44,936 nucleotides of DNA from an uncultured Pelagibacteraceae bacterium. Lineage in GTDB: Bacteria; Pseudomonadota; Alphaproteobacteria; Pelagibacterales; Pelagibacteraceae. Both the position numbers and the translations under genes were made by a program. The stretch is from positions 1 through 44,936 of the forward strand of contig CACDTF010000008.1 of the NCBI GenBank assembly GCA_902555665.1. The letters run 5' to 3'. The notes beneath the pieces are model-generated. The model was not told where the DNA came from. It did not search any database and worked only from the letters and a program-made list of their open reading frames with translations. Of the stretch, positions 34,384-43,243 are shown piece after piece; the stretch's first letter is position 1, and the number at the start of each line of letters is the position of its first letter.

Positions 34384-35315
34384 TAATGACTTTTTAAAAA
34401 ATAATCTTTAATTTCACTATTTATATCAATTTGCTTAAGTTTTAATTTTTTTAAAATTTTTTTATTACTACCTATGCAAATTTCATTTAATTTTTTTTCT
34501 TTCGAATTATTAAATATAATCTTCATACCTTTTTTTTTATTTTCAGGCATTAGATTACATATTTGTAATGGAGTTAATCCTTTTCCAGAGCAACAGTTGT
34601 ATATTTCTAGTTTTTTATTATTATTTTTTTGTAATATAGAAAATATTATTTTTGATAGATAATTCACTGAAATGAAATCTTGAGGAATATTTGGATTTTT
34701 TAATTTGATTACTAGATTATTCTTTAAATATTCTATTAGTTTATCTTCTTTGTCTAAATTTCCAAAAATAGAAAAAATTCTTAAAATAATAAAATTAGTA
34801 TTTAATTTTTTTGAGAGTTTTATTAGTTTATCTGTATTTATTTTTTTTTGTAATCCATATTTTGTATTAGGTTTACATTTAGATCCTTCGAAAAATTTAT
34901 TTTTGTTTCTCCCATATTCTGTAGATGACCCCATTTCAATATATAAAGGAACTTCTTTTCTGATTAAAAATTTTTGAATTAAGTCAAAAAAAATATCATA
35001 ATTTTTTTTGACTTTCTTAAAATTATAGTGAGATTTATTAAAATTTTTTGTCCATCCAATACAGTTAATTATTACATCAAAACTATCAAAATATTTGTAA
35101 GAAAGTTCATTTAAAAGATTTTTTTTAATTATTGTTATTTTTTTTTTCCTTAATATTTTTAATTTTACTTTTTTTTCTTTATTTATTTTAAGTGAAGTTA
35201 CACCCAGGATTTGAAAGTTTTTTTTAAATAATTCTAAACATAAATTAAATCCAATAAATGATGTGGCTCCTAAAATTAAAATTTTTTTTTGTACAATCTT
35301 TTTTTTATTTTTCAT
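34383..35315 (-). CDS. NAD-dependent sugar epimerase/reductase (SDR)
   Basis: 310 residues: ILILGATSFIGFNLCLELF near the N-terminus, NCIGWTKNF, EMGSSTEYG (catalytic Ser), and YGLQKKINTD (Tyr-x3-Lys). Similar in style to CDP-abequose/paratose synthases, which reduce the 4-keto group of CDP sugars; that would match the rfbFG genes downstream in the locus, but it is a guess. Overlaps the preceding gene by 11 bases and the next by one. Confidence 0.72.
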   Translation of the reverse strand: MKNKKKIVQKKILILGATSFIGFNLCLELFKKNFQILGVTSLKINKEKKVKLKILRKKKITIIKKNLLNELSYKYFDSFDVIINCIGWTKNFNKSHYNFKKVKKNYDIFFDLIQKFLIRKEVPLYIEMGSSTEYGRNKNKFFEGSKCKPNTKYGLQKKINTDKLIKLSKKLNTNFIILRIFSIFGNLDKEDKLIEYLKNNLVIKLKNPNIPQDFISVNYLSKIIFSILQKNNNKKLEIYNCCSGKGLTPLQICNLMPENKKKGMKIIFNNSKEKKLNEICIGSNKKILKKLKLKQIDINSEIKDYFLKSH

Positions 35316-36864
35316 TTTGAATTATGCCGTACAAATAATAATACCAATAATCTGAAACATAGATTTTCTCCAACTTATAATCTGAAAAATTTAACTTGTT
35401 CGCAATCATTTCTGGAATTTGCTCCTCCTTATTAAAGGTTTCTATATCCGGATTTTTATACTTCTTTTTAAGTATTGTATTTATGTTGTGATAATTTTTT
35501 CCAATTATTTTTATAATCTCTACATTATCAATTTCTTGAATATTTTTACACTCATCAAATTCTACGCTTATCTGGCAAAAAGGTTTTTTACTATCATTTT
35601 GCCAATAAAAATCTTCTACGTGATCAAAAATATCATCAATGGCATATGTCAATAGATAAGGTTGATCTTTATCTTCAATATAATTATTTTTAATATCTTT
35701 AATATATTTTCGATATGTAAACCCTTCTACATTTTGTGTGGGAACAAAAAAATAAACTGTAACTAAGGTCAAAAAACTAAAACCTATTATGTATAAAAAC
35801 AATTTAATGTAATTCTTTTGAAAAAAATTTTTAAAAGATACAAAGCAATAAAAGAAAATTACAAAAGAAAAGGGTAAAATATAACTGTATTCAAATGGAG
35901 GTAACGATATTACAAATAAGATAGATAAAATTAAATAAGATAAGTTATAAAAATTAAAGCTATTAGATTTATTTTTAACAAATCCGATAATTAGTATTAT
36001 TAAAAAAATTATTCCTACTAAATAAAACAATATAGAATTACTTATAAATTTTTCTATCAAAATTGGATAAGACATAATCAGGAAAAATTTATAAATGAAT
36101 GTTTGTATAAAATGCAGGAGTCCCATACTTTTTTCCACATAATTTACGTGATCATTAAAAACTGAATTTAAATTTGTATAATGCATTATCCAATAAAAAA
36201 TTATCAAATTTAAAATTCCAATTAATAAGATGAATAAAATTTTTTTAATATCTTTTAAAAATAATGTAAAAATAAAGAAATTTATACACACTACAACATG
36301 ATGTAATCTAAAATACACTCCCAAAATAATAAAAGCAGACAAAAAAATTAAATAAGATTTACTTAATTTATTCGAAATTGATTTTCTATAAAAAGAAAAA
36401 TAAAAATAAATTAAAATTGGGAAATAAAATGCTTCATTAGAAAAATTTGCAATTTGATTCAAATTGTATGGCTGAAAAAAAAATAAAAAAAATAAAATAT
36501 ATTTATCTGTTATATTTATATTTGTATTTTGAAACTTTATAAATTCTTTAAATACTAACAACCAAGTTAAGGATGTTAATAAGTAAAATATTAAAAACCA
36601 ATATTTCTCACTAACAAAAAAAGTTAAATACTCCACAAAACTTATGCCAATTTGGAGAGTATATACAAGGCTTTCAATTGGTGGATAAACTGCATAAAAA
36701 TTTATTTCATTATAATGATACAATGACTTAGCAATTGAAAAATAATATGGGCCATGGACTAATGGCAAATATCCATTTTCTGATGCACAATATAAACTTA
36801 ATGAAATGAAGAAAACAACAGAAACAAAGGCTGAGTTATGTAAAAAACTTTTTTGTTTAATCAT
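35305..36864 (-). CDS. Polytopic membrane protein, GT-C glycosyltransferase-like
   Basis: 519 residues with about ten to eleven membrane helices up to residue 370 and a C-terminal extracytoplasmic part of about 130 residues. An early acidic/aromatic loop (PLVHGPYYFSIAKSLYHYNE) resembles the first periplasmic loop of polyprenyl-phosphate-sugar transferases (GT-C), though the usual DxD/EE pair is not clear. Its neighbour is a DPM-like GT2 that could make the polyprenyl-phosphate sugar donor. Assignment is by topology and context only. Confidence 0.5.
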   Translation of the reverse strand: MIKQKSFLHNSAFVSVVFFISLSLYCASENGYLPLVHGPYYFSIAKSLYHYNEINFYAVYPPIESLVYTLQIGISFVEYLTFFVSEKYWFLIFYLLTSLTWLLVFKEFIKFQNTNINITDKYILFFLFFFQPYNLNQIANFSNEAFYFPILIYFYFSFYRKSISNKLSKSYLIFLSAFIILGVYFRLHHVVVCINFFIFTLFLKDIKKILFILLIGILNLIIFYWIMHYTNLNSVFNDHVNYVEKSMGLLHFIQTFIYKFFLIMSYPILIEKFISNSILFYLVGIIFLIILIIGFVKNKSNSFNFYNLSYLILSILFVISLPPFEYSYILPFSFVIFFYCFVSFKNFFQKNYIKLFLYIIGFSFLTLVTVYFFVPTQNVEGFTYRKYIKDIKNNYIEDKDQPYLLTYAIDDIFDHVEDFYWQNDSKKPFCQISVEFDECKNIQEIDNVEIIKIIGKNYHNINTILKKKYKNPDIETFNKEEQIPEMIANKLNFSDYKLEKIYVSDYWYYYLYGIIQNEK

Positions 36865-37577
36865 ATATTAATTCTTTTAAGAAAATAAAATATGTGTAAA
36901 TAAATAAATTTAAACAACTCTCTGTGTAATCTAAAATTACTAATTTCTCCCTCATATTTAATTCTTACTTTAACATCTTTAATTTTTGTATTAATTTTTT
37001 TTAGAGAAAAAATCATACTGGTCTCAAAAAAAAAATCATTTCTTATTTCTGAAAAATTTAATTTCTTAAGCGTATCAATATTAATACAAATATAACCATT
37101 TAAAGGATCTGAAATATTCCAATAACCTGTGGTAAATTTTGTTACAAAAGTGAGAATTAAATTTCCATAATACCTGATTTTTGGGCTTTTTTGGAAGTAA
37201 TCTGAACACAAAAATCTATTACCTTTAGTGTAACCGATGCCATTTGCATTAAAAGGTTTTATCAATTTTATATATTCAGCGGGATTCATCTGTCCATCGC
37301 CATCAATTTTAAGAATATATTTAAAATTTTTATTCAACAGATATTTATATCCTGTTTTAACTGCACCACCCACTCCGAGATTTTTTTTATTAAATATAAC
37401 TTTTACTTTTTTTTTATTTTTAAATTCTTTTTTAATGAAAGTTCCTGATTTTTCGGGACAATAATCATCTACACAAATAATTAAATCAAAATACTTTAGG
37501 CATTTTTTTACAACATATTTAATTTCGTTTTTTACTTTAAAACATGGAATTATTACTGCTATTTTATTTTTGTTCAT
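36861..37577 (-). CDS. GT2 glycosyltransferase, dolichyl/polyprenyl-phosphate sugar synthase-like
   Basis: 238 residues: VIIPCFKVKNEIKYVVKKCL, VDDYCPEKSG, NKKNLGVGGAVKTGYKYL, and the metal site KIDGDGQMNP (about 90-99). The DGDGQ and NxGxGGA motifs place it near DPM1-type enzymes that load a sugar onto a polyprenyl phosphate. Overlaps a GT-C-like gene by 4 bases, consistent with donor synthesis for it. Its start overlaps the O-antigen ligase-like gene by 14 bases. Confidence 0.78.
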   Translation of the reverse strand: MNKNKIAVIIPCFKVKNEIKYVVKKCLKYFDLIICVDDYCPEKSGTFIKKEFKNKKKVKVIFNKKNLGVGGAVKTGYKYLLNKNFKYILKIDGDGQMNPAEYIKLIKPFNANGIGYTKGNRFLCSDYFQKSPKIRYYGNLILTFVTKFTTGYWNISDPLNGYICINIDTLKKLNFSEIRNDFFFETSMIFSLKKINTKIKDVKVRIKYEGEISNFRLHRELFKFIYLHIFYFLKRINI

Positions 37578-38847
37578 ATCTTGAGAAAAAATTATAAGTT
37601 GCTAATAGAAAACCTACAGGTAAAAAATAAAGTATACTTATCCAATTTGTGAAAAAGCTTCCTGTGGGTATTAATGGAAATAAGTGCATAATTATACAGC
37701 CCAAAAAACAAACTCTAGCATTATAAATATTTTCCAAGAGTGTATTTTTACCTAAATAATTTTTAAATATTAAAATAACACAGCACAAAAAAGCCGACAT
37801 TATTAATAAGAAACTAAATATACCAGACTCTGATAATACTTGTATATATGTATTGTGGGGATGCGTAGAGCATCCGAAGTCTACTTCATATTTTTTACAG
37901 TCGAATCTAAATGATTTAATTCCATGACCTAATAGAGGTTTATCTTTAAACATATCTATACCTGTTGCAAAATGTTTAGTGTGTCCATATGAGAATAAAT
38001 ATTTTGGAAAAAAACAACATTCTAAACTTCTGTTATCTTCTTTAGTAACTGAACTTTGCATAATACCAGAGCTAATTAATATTTGATTAAACATCCTCTC
38101 TTTATAGGTATTGTTAGAGTTAATAATAAAAATAGGAGCAGAAACCATAATTATAATTAAAGAATATTTAATAACTTTTGAAATATTTAGAAAAATTAAT
38201 AATATAGAAAGAAACAATAAAGTAAGGAAAAAAGCAGATCTTTCACCTGATAAAAAAACCAATACAACTAGAAAAATAATAATTAAAACTAATATTATAA
38301 TATCAATTTTTGTTTTTTTATTATTTAAAAAATAAGTTCCTAACAAAAGAGGTAAGACCTTAGATAAATAACTACCCAATATCCATTCATCATTAAAAAA
38401 ACCACTTAAACGTTGTTTTGCATAAGGAATCTCATAACCTAATATATTCTTTTCAAAAATAAATTGAATATATCCGTCCAAAACTACAACTACTATAGTT
38501 GTAACTAAAATATTGTAAAAATATTTGAGAAATTTATCATTATGTTTAATTAAATAATAAATTAAAAAAGAAAATATAATAAATCTAAAGTGAAAAAATG
38601 AAGATTTTAATGAAACAAATATATTATTTGAATATAAAGATCCTAGAACAATTATTAACCAAAATATTATATAAAAAAAGAAAAAGTAATTTTTAAAATA
38701 AAAATATTTTTTTTTTGTCAAACAATAATATAAAAAAAATAAACTAGCTAAACTAATTGTTAAATCAGGCAATGCTGGTCCTGCTACAAGAAAAGTTGGT
38801 ATTAAGCAAATTAGATATAAAAAATATTTATTTTGAAATAACGCCAT
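37564..38847 (-). CDS. O-antigen ligase/polymerase-like membrane protein (Wzy_C type)
   Basis: 427 residues, about eleven to twelve membrane helices. A large periplasmic loop carries GHGIKSFRFDC and STHPHNTYIQVLSESG, the WaaL/Wzy_C hallmark with its catalytic-type His. Links polyprenyl-linked glycan to lipid A-core or polymerises repeat units in the periplasm. Being paired with a second protein of the same kind, this one, with the better HPHNxY motif, is my preferred ligase candidate. Overlaps that gene by 20 bases. Confidence 0.75.
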   Translation of the reverse strand: MALFQNKYFLYLICLIPTFLVAGPALPDLTISLASLFFLYYCLTKKKYFYFKNYFFFFYIIFWLIIVLGSLYSNNIFVSLKSSFFHFRFIIFSFLIYYLIKHNDKFLKYFYNILVTTIVVVVLDGYIQFIFEKNILGYEIPYAKQRLSGFFNDEWILGSYLSKVLPLLLGTYFLNNKKTKIDIIILVLIIIFLVVLVFLSGERSAFFLTLLFLSILLIFLNISKVIKYSLIIIMVSAPIFIINSNNTYKERMFNQILISSGIMQSSVTKEDNRSLECCFFPKYLFSYGHTKHFATGIDMFKDKPLLGHGIKSFRFDCKKYEVDFGCSTHPHNTYIQVLSESGIFSFLLIMSAFLCCVILIFKNYLGKNTLLENIYNARVCFLGCIIMHLFPLIPTGSFFTNWISILYFLPVGFLLATYNFFSRYEQK

Positions 38848-40195
38848 TTTTATATTGAAATTGTAAAATTAAAAATAAAGACAAAACAAAACCAAATGTA
38901 ATTGATTTATAAGTAGATGAGAAAAATAGGGGATAAATTAAAGATGAAAATAAGGAGAGAAACATAATACTATATTCATTTGGTAAGTTGTTAAGATTTA
39001 TTAGACTAAATATACTTTTTTTAAAAAAATAATAATAAACGCTTAAACAAAATAATATTCCAATAAATCCAAATTTATAAGTAAAATAAAGTAAAAAATT
39101 GTGAACAAATAGAACATTGCTGGAATTAATTGGATTATATATAAGATGACCAAGTCCAAAACCTATTGAATTTTTAAAATTTATATTTTTTAAATATTCC
39201 AAGAATTCTAAAGATCTATTATTAAAAATGCCTGCTTTATAAAATTTATCTAGAATATTTAGAATGTTAGTTCTTTTTGAAAATGAATTGTTAAATAATA
39301 AATCAGAAAAAATATGATCGATTATAAAAATACAAACAGATAAGATAAGAATAAATAAGAAAAATTCTCTACTTTTTTTAAAGAAAAAATAAAGATTAAA
39401 AAATATATACATCATAAAAAAATTTATAATTGCCAGTAAAAAACCGATAATTATTAAAATATCTTTTATTCTTTTAGTGAATACTAGATACAAAAAAATA
39501 CTAAAAATAAAAAATAAATAAGGACCACGTAAAACATTTAATAAAACTACATATAAAGGAAAAGAAATTAAAAAAATATAAATTTGCAATTTGAAAAATT
39601 TATTTTTCTTTATCTTTTCAACTATTTTAAGACCAAAGAATGTTAAAGAAACAACAATAGTATTTTCTAGATACAAAAAATAATATTTTGAAACAAATTC
39701 AATATCACCGTGAGGATAATTTATTTTATTTTTTACAAAAAATTCATTATTAAACAAAAGTGACTTTATAGAAAAAATTAAACCACAAAAAATTAAAGCT
39801 ATAAAAATTAACTTAATACATTTCTTATCATTACGAAAATAATTTATAATAATAAAGACAAGTAAAGTGGCTACTGAAATAAAATCTCTAAATATGTTGC
39901 CTAAACTATTGTTGTTAATTAATCCTATTAAAGTTCCATAAAGTAAAATAAAAAGAGTAAATAAAAAAAATAAATTATTTTTATAAAATTGCGTATTTAA
40001 AAAATTTTTATTTTCAAATAAAATTAAAAAAAATAATATTGTCATAGTCAATAACATTAAAAAATGCTGAAATTCTATGAACCTAGGTACATTTGATGAA
40101 AAAAATGAGTATAAAATAAAGAAAGAATATATTAAAAAAATATATCTAAAATTTAATAAGTTATCTAACTGACTTTTATATTTTAAAAAAAACAT
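38828..40195 (-). CDS. O-antigen polymerase-like membrane protein (Wzy)
   Basis: 455 residues, about twelve membrane helices, very Phe/Ile/Leu-rich. Contains a Wzy_C-like loop: IGFGLGHLIYNP and VHNFLLYFTYKFGFIGILF. Probable polymerase of O-antigen repeat units. First gene of the ten-gene minus-strand unit; its ATG is only 9 bases from the ATG of the divergent gene at 40205, so each promoter must lie inside the other gene. Confidence 0.65.
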   Translation of the reverse strand: MFFLKYKSQLDNLLNFRYIFLIYSFFILYSFFSSNVPRFIEFQHFLMLLTMTILFFLILFENKNFLNTQFYKNNLFFLFTLFILLYGTLIGLINNNSLGNIFRDFISVATLLVFIIINYFRNDKKCIKLIFIALIFCGLIFSIKSLLFNNEFFVKNKINYPHGDIEFVSKYYFLYLENTIVVSLTFFGLKIVEKIKKNKFFKLQIYIFLISFPLYVVLLNVLRGPYLFFIFSIFLYLVFTKRIKDILIIIGFLLAIINFFMMYIFFNLYFFFKKSREFFLFILILSVCIFIIDHIFSDLLFNNSFSKRTNILNILDKFYKAGIFNNRSLEFLEYLKNINFKNSIGFGLGHLIYNPINSSNVLFVHNFLLYFTYKFGFIGILFCLSVYYYFFKKSIFSLINLNNLPNEYSIMFLSLFSSLIYPLFFSSTYKSITFGFVLSLFLILQFQYKNGVISK

Positions 40196-40204
40196 AATTA
40201 ATTT

Positions 40205-41014
40205 ATGAACCCTATTATATGCATACCAACGTTTAATGAAGAACTAAATATAAAAAAAAGTTTGAAAAAATTGAGATGGGCAAAAAAAATAATTATTTTA
40301 GATAGTAAAAGTACAGATAAAACAATAGAAATTTCAAAAAAATTCAAAAATGTAAAGTTAATCTCTTTAAAGAAAAGTTATGACTATGTTTCAAAGTTAA
40401 ATTATTTAATTAATAAAACAAAAAATAAATGGATATTATTGCTTGATGCAGATTATGTTTTATCGAACGAATTAATTAAAAAAATTAAACATCTCGATGA
40501 AAAAGCAATTAATAAGCTGCATATAATTGGTTTCAAAATACCCATTTATAATAAAATTTTTAACACAATTATTAAGGAAGACATCTATCCAAAAAAAATT
40601 TTGTTATTTAAAAATTATAATTTTAAATTCAAAAGATTAGGACATGGGGAAAAATTATATTTTAACAACAAAGGAAAAGTTAAAATTTTGGATGAGTGTA
40701 TTTTTCATGAAAACTTAAAAGATTTAAATGATTTCTATACTTGGAAAAAAAATCAAATTGAGTATTCAAAAAAAGATGCCCTAAGAATTACTAAAAAAAA
40801 ATACTCAAAATTAAGATTGCAAGACAAAATTAGAAGATTAATTCCTATAAATATTTTAATGTTATTTTTTTTCTTAATTTTTTTTAAAAAAATTTTTTTT
40901 TACAAAAAAGCTGGCGTTTTTTACTTATATCAAAGATTATTTTATGAATATTTTTTATCTATATCGATATTCAAATTATATCTTAATAAAATCAAATTTT
41001 TTATTCGTAGATAA
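40205..41014 (+). CDS. GT2 glycosyltransferase, WaaE/KdtX-like
   Basis: 269 residues: IICIPTFNEELNIKKSLKKL, ILDSKSTDKTIEI, metal site LLDADYVLS (about 79-87), and the WaaE-like RLGHGEKLYF ... ECIFHENLK pattern, then a C-terminal hydrophobic region (about 215-245) suggesting membrane contact. Relatives add glucose to the LPS core. Divergent from the Wzy-like gene; its 3' 39 bases overlap the end of the convergent cupin gene. Confidence 0.75.
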   Translation: MNPIICIPTFNEELNIKKSLKKLRWAKKIIILDSKSTDKTIEISKKFKNVKLISLKKSYDYVSKLNYLINKTKNKWILLLDADYVLSNELIKKIKHLDEKAINKLHIIGFKIPIYNKIFNTIIKEDIYPKKILLFKNYNFKFKRLGHGEKLYFNNKGKVKILDECIFHENLKDLNDFYTWKKNQIEYSKKDALRITKKKYSKLRLQDKIRRLIPINILMLFFFLIFFKKIFFYKKAGVFYLYQRLFYEYFLSISIFKLYLNKIKFFIRR

Positions 41015-41353
41015 TTTAAAATTTTCTAAGTCTGAAAAAACCAAAAGTTTAGACTCTTTTTTACTTTGATTATTAAAATTAAAAATAGTTTTTTTTGGTA
41101 AATATAATTTTTCAAATTGTTTTAACTTTTTAAAAATTATTCTATTTTTAATTTTTATATTAATACCAATTATTCCCTCAAGATTGATTAGAGTTTTATT
41201 TGCATTTAAGTGTTGCCTCCAATCTTTTTGAGCTCCTTTTTTTAAAGTAACTAAATAAACTTCATTAATTTTTTTTTTGTCTTTTTTTTTATTATAAATT
41301 TTAATTATTTTACTTTTTTTTAAGGTAATTTTTTTTAATGATTTTATTATCAT
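40976..41353 (-). CDS. RmlC-like cupin, sugar 3,5-epimerase-related
   Basis: 125 residues with a cupin core: VYLVTLKKGAQKDWRQHLNA with candidate His48, and NLEGIIGINIKI. It resembles the small dTDP-4-keto-6-deoxyhexose 3,5-epimerase-related proteins found after CDP-glucose 4,6-dehydratase genes. Probable epimerase or isomerase for the CDP-4-keto-6-deoxyglucose made by rfbG, with which it overlaps by 4 bases. Only one clear active-site His is visible, so activity is uncertain. Its last 39 bases overlap the convergent glycosyltransferase. Confidence 0.6.
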   Translation of the reverse strand: MIIKSLKKITLKKSKIIKIYNKKKDKKKINEVYLVTLKKGAQKDWRQHLNANKTLINLEGIIGINIKIKNRIIFKKLKQFEKLYLPKKTIFNFNNQSKKESKLLVFSDLENFKLSTNKKFDFIKI

Positions 41354-42432
41354 TTGTTTATTTTTATGTAATCTTTAATTTGTTTTCTTGTAATTTCAAA
41401 AGCATTTGTTTTATTTTTAAAATATTCTTTATACCAATTCGAAACAAGCAAAGCCGTTTGATCCGTACTTAATTTGTTTTTCCATCCAATGTATTTAAAT
41501 ACCTTTTTTGTATTTAAATTTAATTTAGATGTTTCAACAAATAATTTTTTTTTTTTATAAAAAATTTTAATTTCATGTCCGTAATATTTTTTTATTTTAT
41601 TTATTAAATTTAAAACACTCAAATTATTTTTTATGTTGGGTCCAATATTAAAACTTTCTCCATTAATTTTATTTCTTTTTTTTGATAAATTAATCATTAA
41701 AAAAAGGTACGCTGCAATTGGTTCCATTACATGTTGCCATGGTCTATTTGATTTAGGGTTTCTAAGGATAAATTTATTTTGTTTTGTAAGACTTTTAAAA
41801 AAATCTGGAACAATCCTGTTATCTGTCCAATCTCCGCCACCTATAACATTTCCAGCCCTAACGGAGATGCAAGAAATATTTTTTTTTTTAAATAAATATG
41901 ATTGAAAATAATTTTCAAAAAAAATTTCTGCAATAGCCTTGGAACCACTATATGGGTCAATACCTCCCAATCTATTTTTTTCATCATAATATCCTTTTTT
42001 TGTTGGGTAGTAACATTTATCGCTTGTAATTAAGATTGTTCTAATTTTTTTGTCAGTATTTCTTAGAAACTCTAATATATTAGCCGTTCCTACAGAATTA
42101 CTAAAATATGTTTCCATCGGTTTTTCAAAACTTTTTGAAACTATAGATTGTGCAGCTAAATGAAAAATAAAATCTGGTTTAATTAAATTAATTGTTTTTG
42201 ATAACTTGTTGTAATTTTTAATATCAAAGTAATAAGTTTTGATTTTTTTTTCTAAATTAGCTTTTTTAAATAATGAAGGTTTAGTTGGTATATCTTTGGA
42301 AATTCCGTAAACTTTAGCACCACAATTTAAAAGCCATATACTTAACCATGAACCTTTAAAACCTGTATTTCCAGTTATTAATACTTTTTTATTTTTGTAA
42401 AATAAAAATTTTTTAAAATTTAATTTTTCCAC
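41350..42432 (-). CDS. rfbG: CDP-glucose 4,6-dehydratase
   Basis: 360-residue extended SDR: VLITGNTGFKGSWLSIWLL, HLAAQSIVSKSF, ITSDKCYYP (catalytic Thr/Ser-Asp-Lys), DPYSGSKAIAEIF (Tyr-x3-Lys), RAGNVIGGGDWTDNRIVPD and NRPWQHVMEP are specific for RfbG. Converts CDP-glucose to CDP-4-keto-6-deoxyglucose. Overlaps rfbF by 20 bases. Confidence 0.95.
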   Translation of the reverse strand: MEKLNFKKFLFYKNKKVLITGNTGFKGSWLSIWLLNCGAKVYGISKDIPTKPSLFKKANLEKKIKTYYFDIKNYNKLSKTINLIKPDFIFHLAAQSIVSKSFEKPMETYFSNSVGTANILEFLRNTDKKIRTILITSDKCYYPTKKGYYDEKNRLGGIDPYSGSKAIAEIFFENYFQSYLFKKKNISCISVRAGNVIGGGDWTDNRIVPDFFKSLTKQNKFILRNPKSNRPWQHVMEPIAAYLFLMINLSKKRNKINGESFNIGPNIKNNLSVLNLINKIKKYYGHEIKIFYKKKKLFVETSKLNLNTKKVFKYIGWKNKLSTDQTALLVSNWYKEYFKNKTNAFEITRKQIKDYIKINK

Positions 42433-43195
42433 TTCTTAAATCTTTTTCAAGTTTAATTTTATCTCTTGGAGTATCCATGCATTGCCAATAACCATGATGT
42501 TTGTAATAAGCTAATTTTTTTTTTTTTACAAGCCGTGGTAAAGTATCTTTTTCAAAATTATCACTTTTTTTTACATATTTTAAGATTTCATTATTAACTA
42601 CAAAAAACCCCCCATTAATCCAACTTGAATCCTGATGGGGTTTTTCTTCAAAACTTTTTACAAGATAATTTTTATTATTAAATATAATTTCTCCAAAACG
42701 AGGTGGAGATTTTACTGCTGTGACTTGTGTAATTGAGTTATTCTTTTTAAATTCATTTAATGATTTCAAAATATTTATATTTGACAAACCGTCCCCATAA
42801 GTTAAAAAAAAATACTCATATTTTTCTAACACTACTCTCAATTTTGCAACTCTACCACCAGTCAAAGTTTTGAGCCCTGTATCAACCACCTTTAAAAAGT
42901 ATTTTTTTTTATTTGTTGATTCTAAAAATTTTTTATAAATATTTTCATCAAAAGATTTTTTTTTGGAATTATCAAAAAAAATATTTTTATCTTTTAAATT
43001 TCTAAAATAAGAATTTAAACTTTTATATTTATATCCCCCTGCTATACAAAATTGATTAATACTATTATTCCTATAATGTGATATTATATATGATATTATT
43101 GGTTTTTTATTTAATAAAACTAATGGTTTGGGTTTGTTTATAGTCTCATTAGAAATTCTTGTTCCTAACCCACCTGATAAAATTACTGCAATCAT
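42413..43195 (-). CDS. rfbF: Glucose-1-phosphate cytidylyltransferase
   Basis: Makes CDP-glucose from CTP and glucose-1-phosphate. 260 residues: VILSGGLGTRISNETINKPK nucleotide loop (split VILSGGLGTR), GGRVAKLR, and the metal site LTYGDGLSNIN (about 131-140). RfbF rather than RmlA by the length and the adjacent rfbG. First gene of the rfbF-rfbG-cupin unit; divergent from the WecA-like gene across 48 bases. Confidence 0.95.
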   Translation of the reverse strand: MIAVILSGGLGTRISNETINKPKPLVLLNKKPIISYIISHYRNNSINQFCIAGGYKYKSLNSYFRNLKDKNIFFDNSKKKSFDENIYKKFLESTNKKKYFLKVVDTGLKTLTGGRVAKLRVVLEKYEYFFLTYGDGLSNINILKSLNEFKKNNSITQVTAVKSPPRFGEIIFNNKNYLVKSFEEKPHQDSSWINGGFFVVNNEILKYVKKSDNFEKDTLPRLVKKKKLAYYKHHGYWQCMDTPRDKIKLEKDLRSGKIKF

Positions 43196-43227
43196 AATTG
43201 TTGAATTTTATTTTATTTGCACATATG

Positions 43228-43233
43228 TATAAT
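43228..43233 (+). promoter_or_regulatory. Possible -10 box, leaderless WecA-like gene
   Basis: A consensus TATAAT at 43228-43233 lies 10 bases before the ATG at 43244, with TG just upstream. If used, transcription would begin at about 43240, leaving almost no leader; no ribosome binding site is seen before this ATG. No convincing -35 box at the right distance, so this is weak. Confidence 0.35.
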
Positions 43234-43243
43234 TTGTTTCCTA

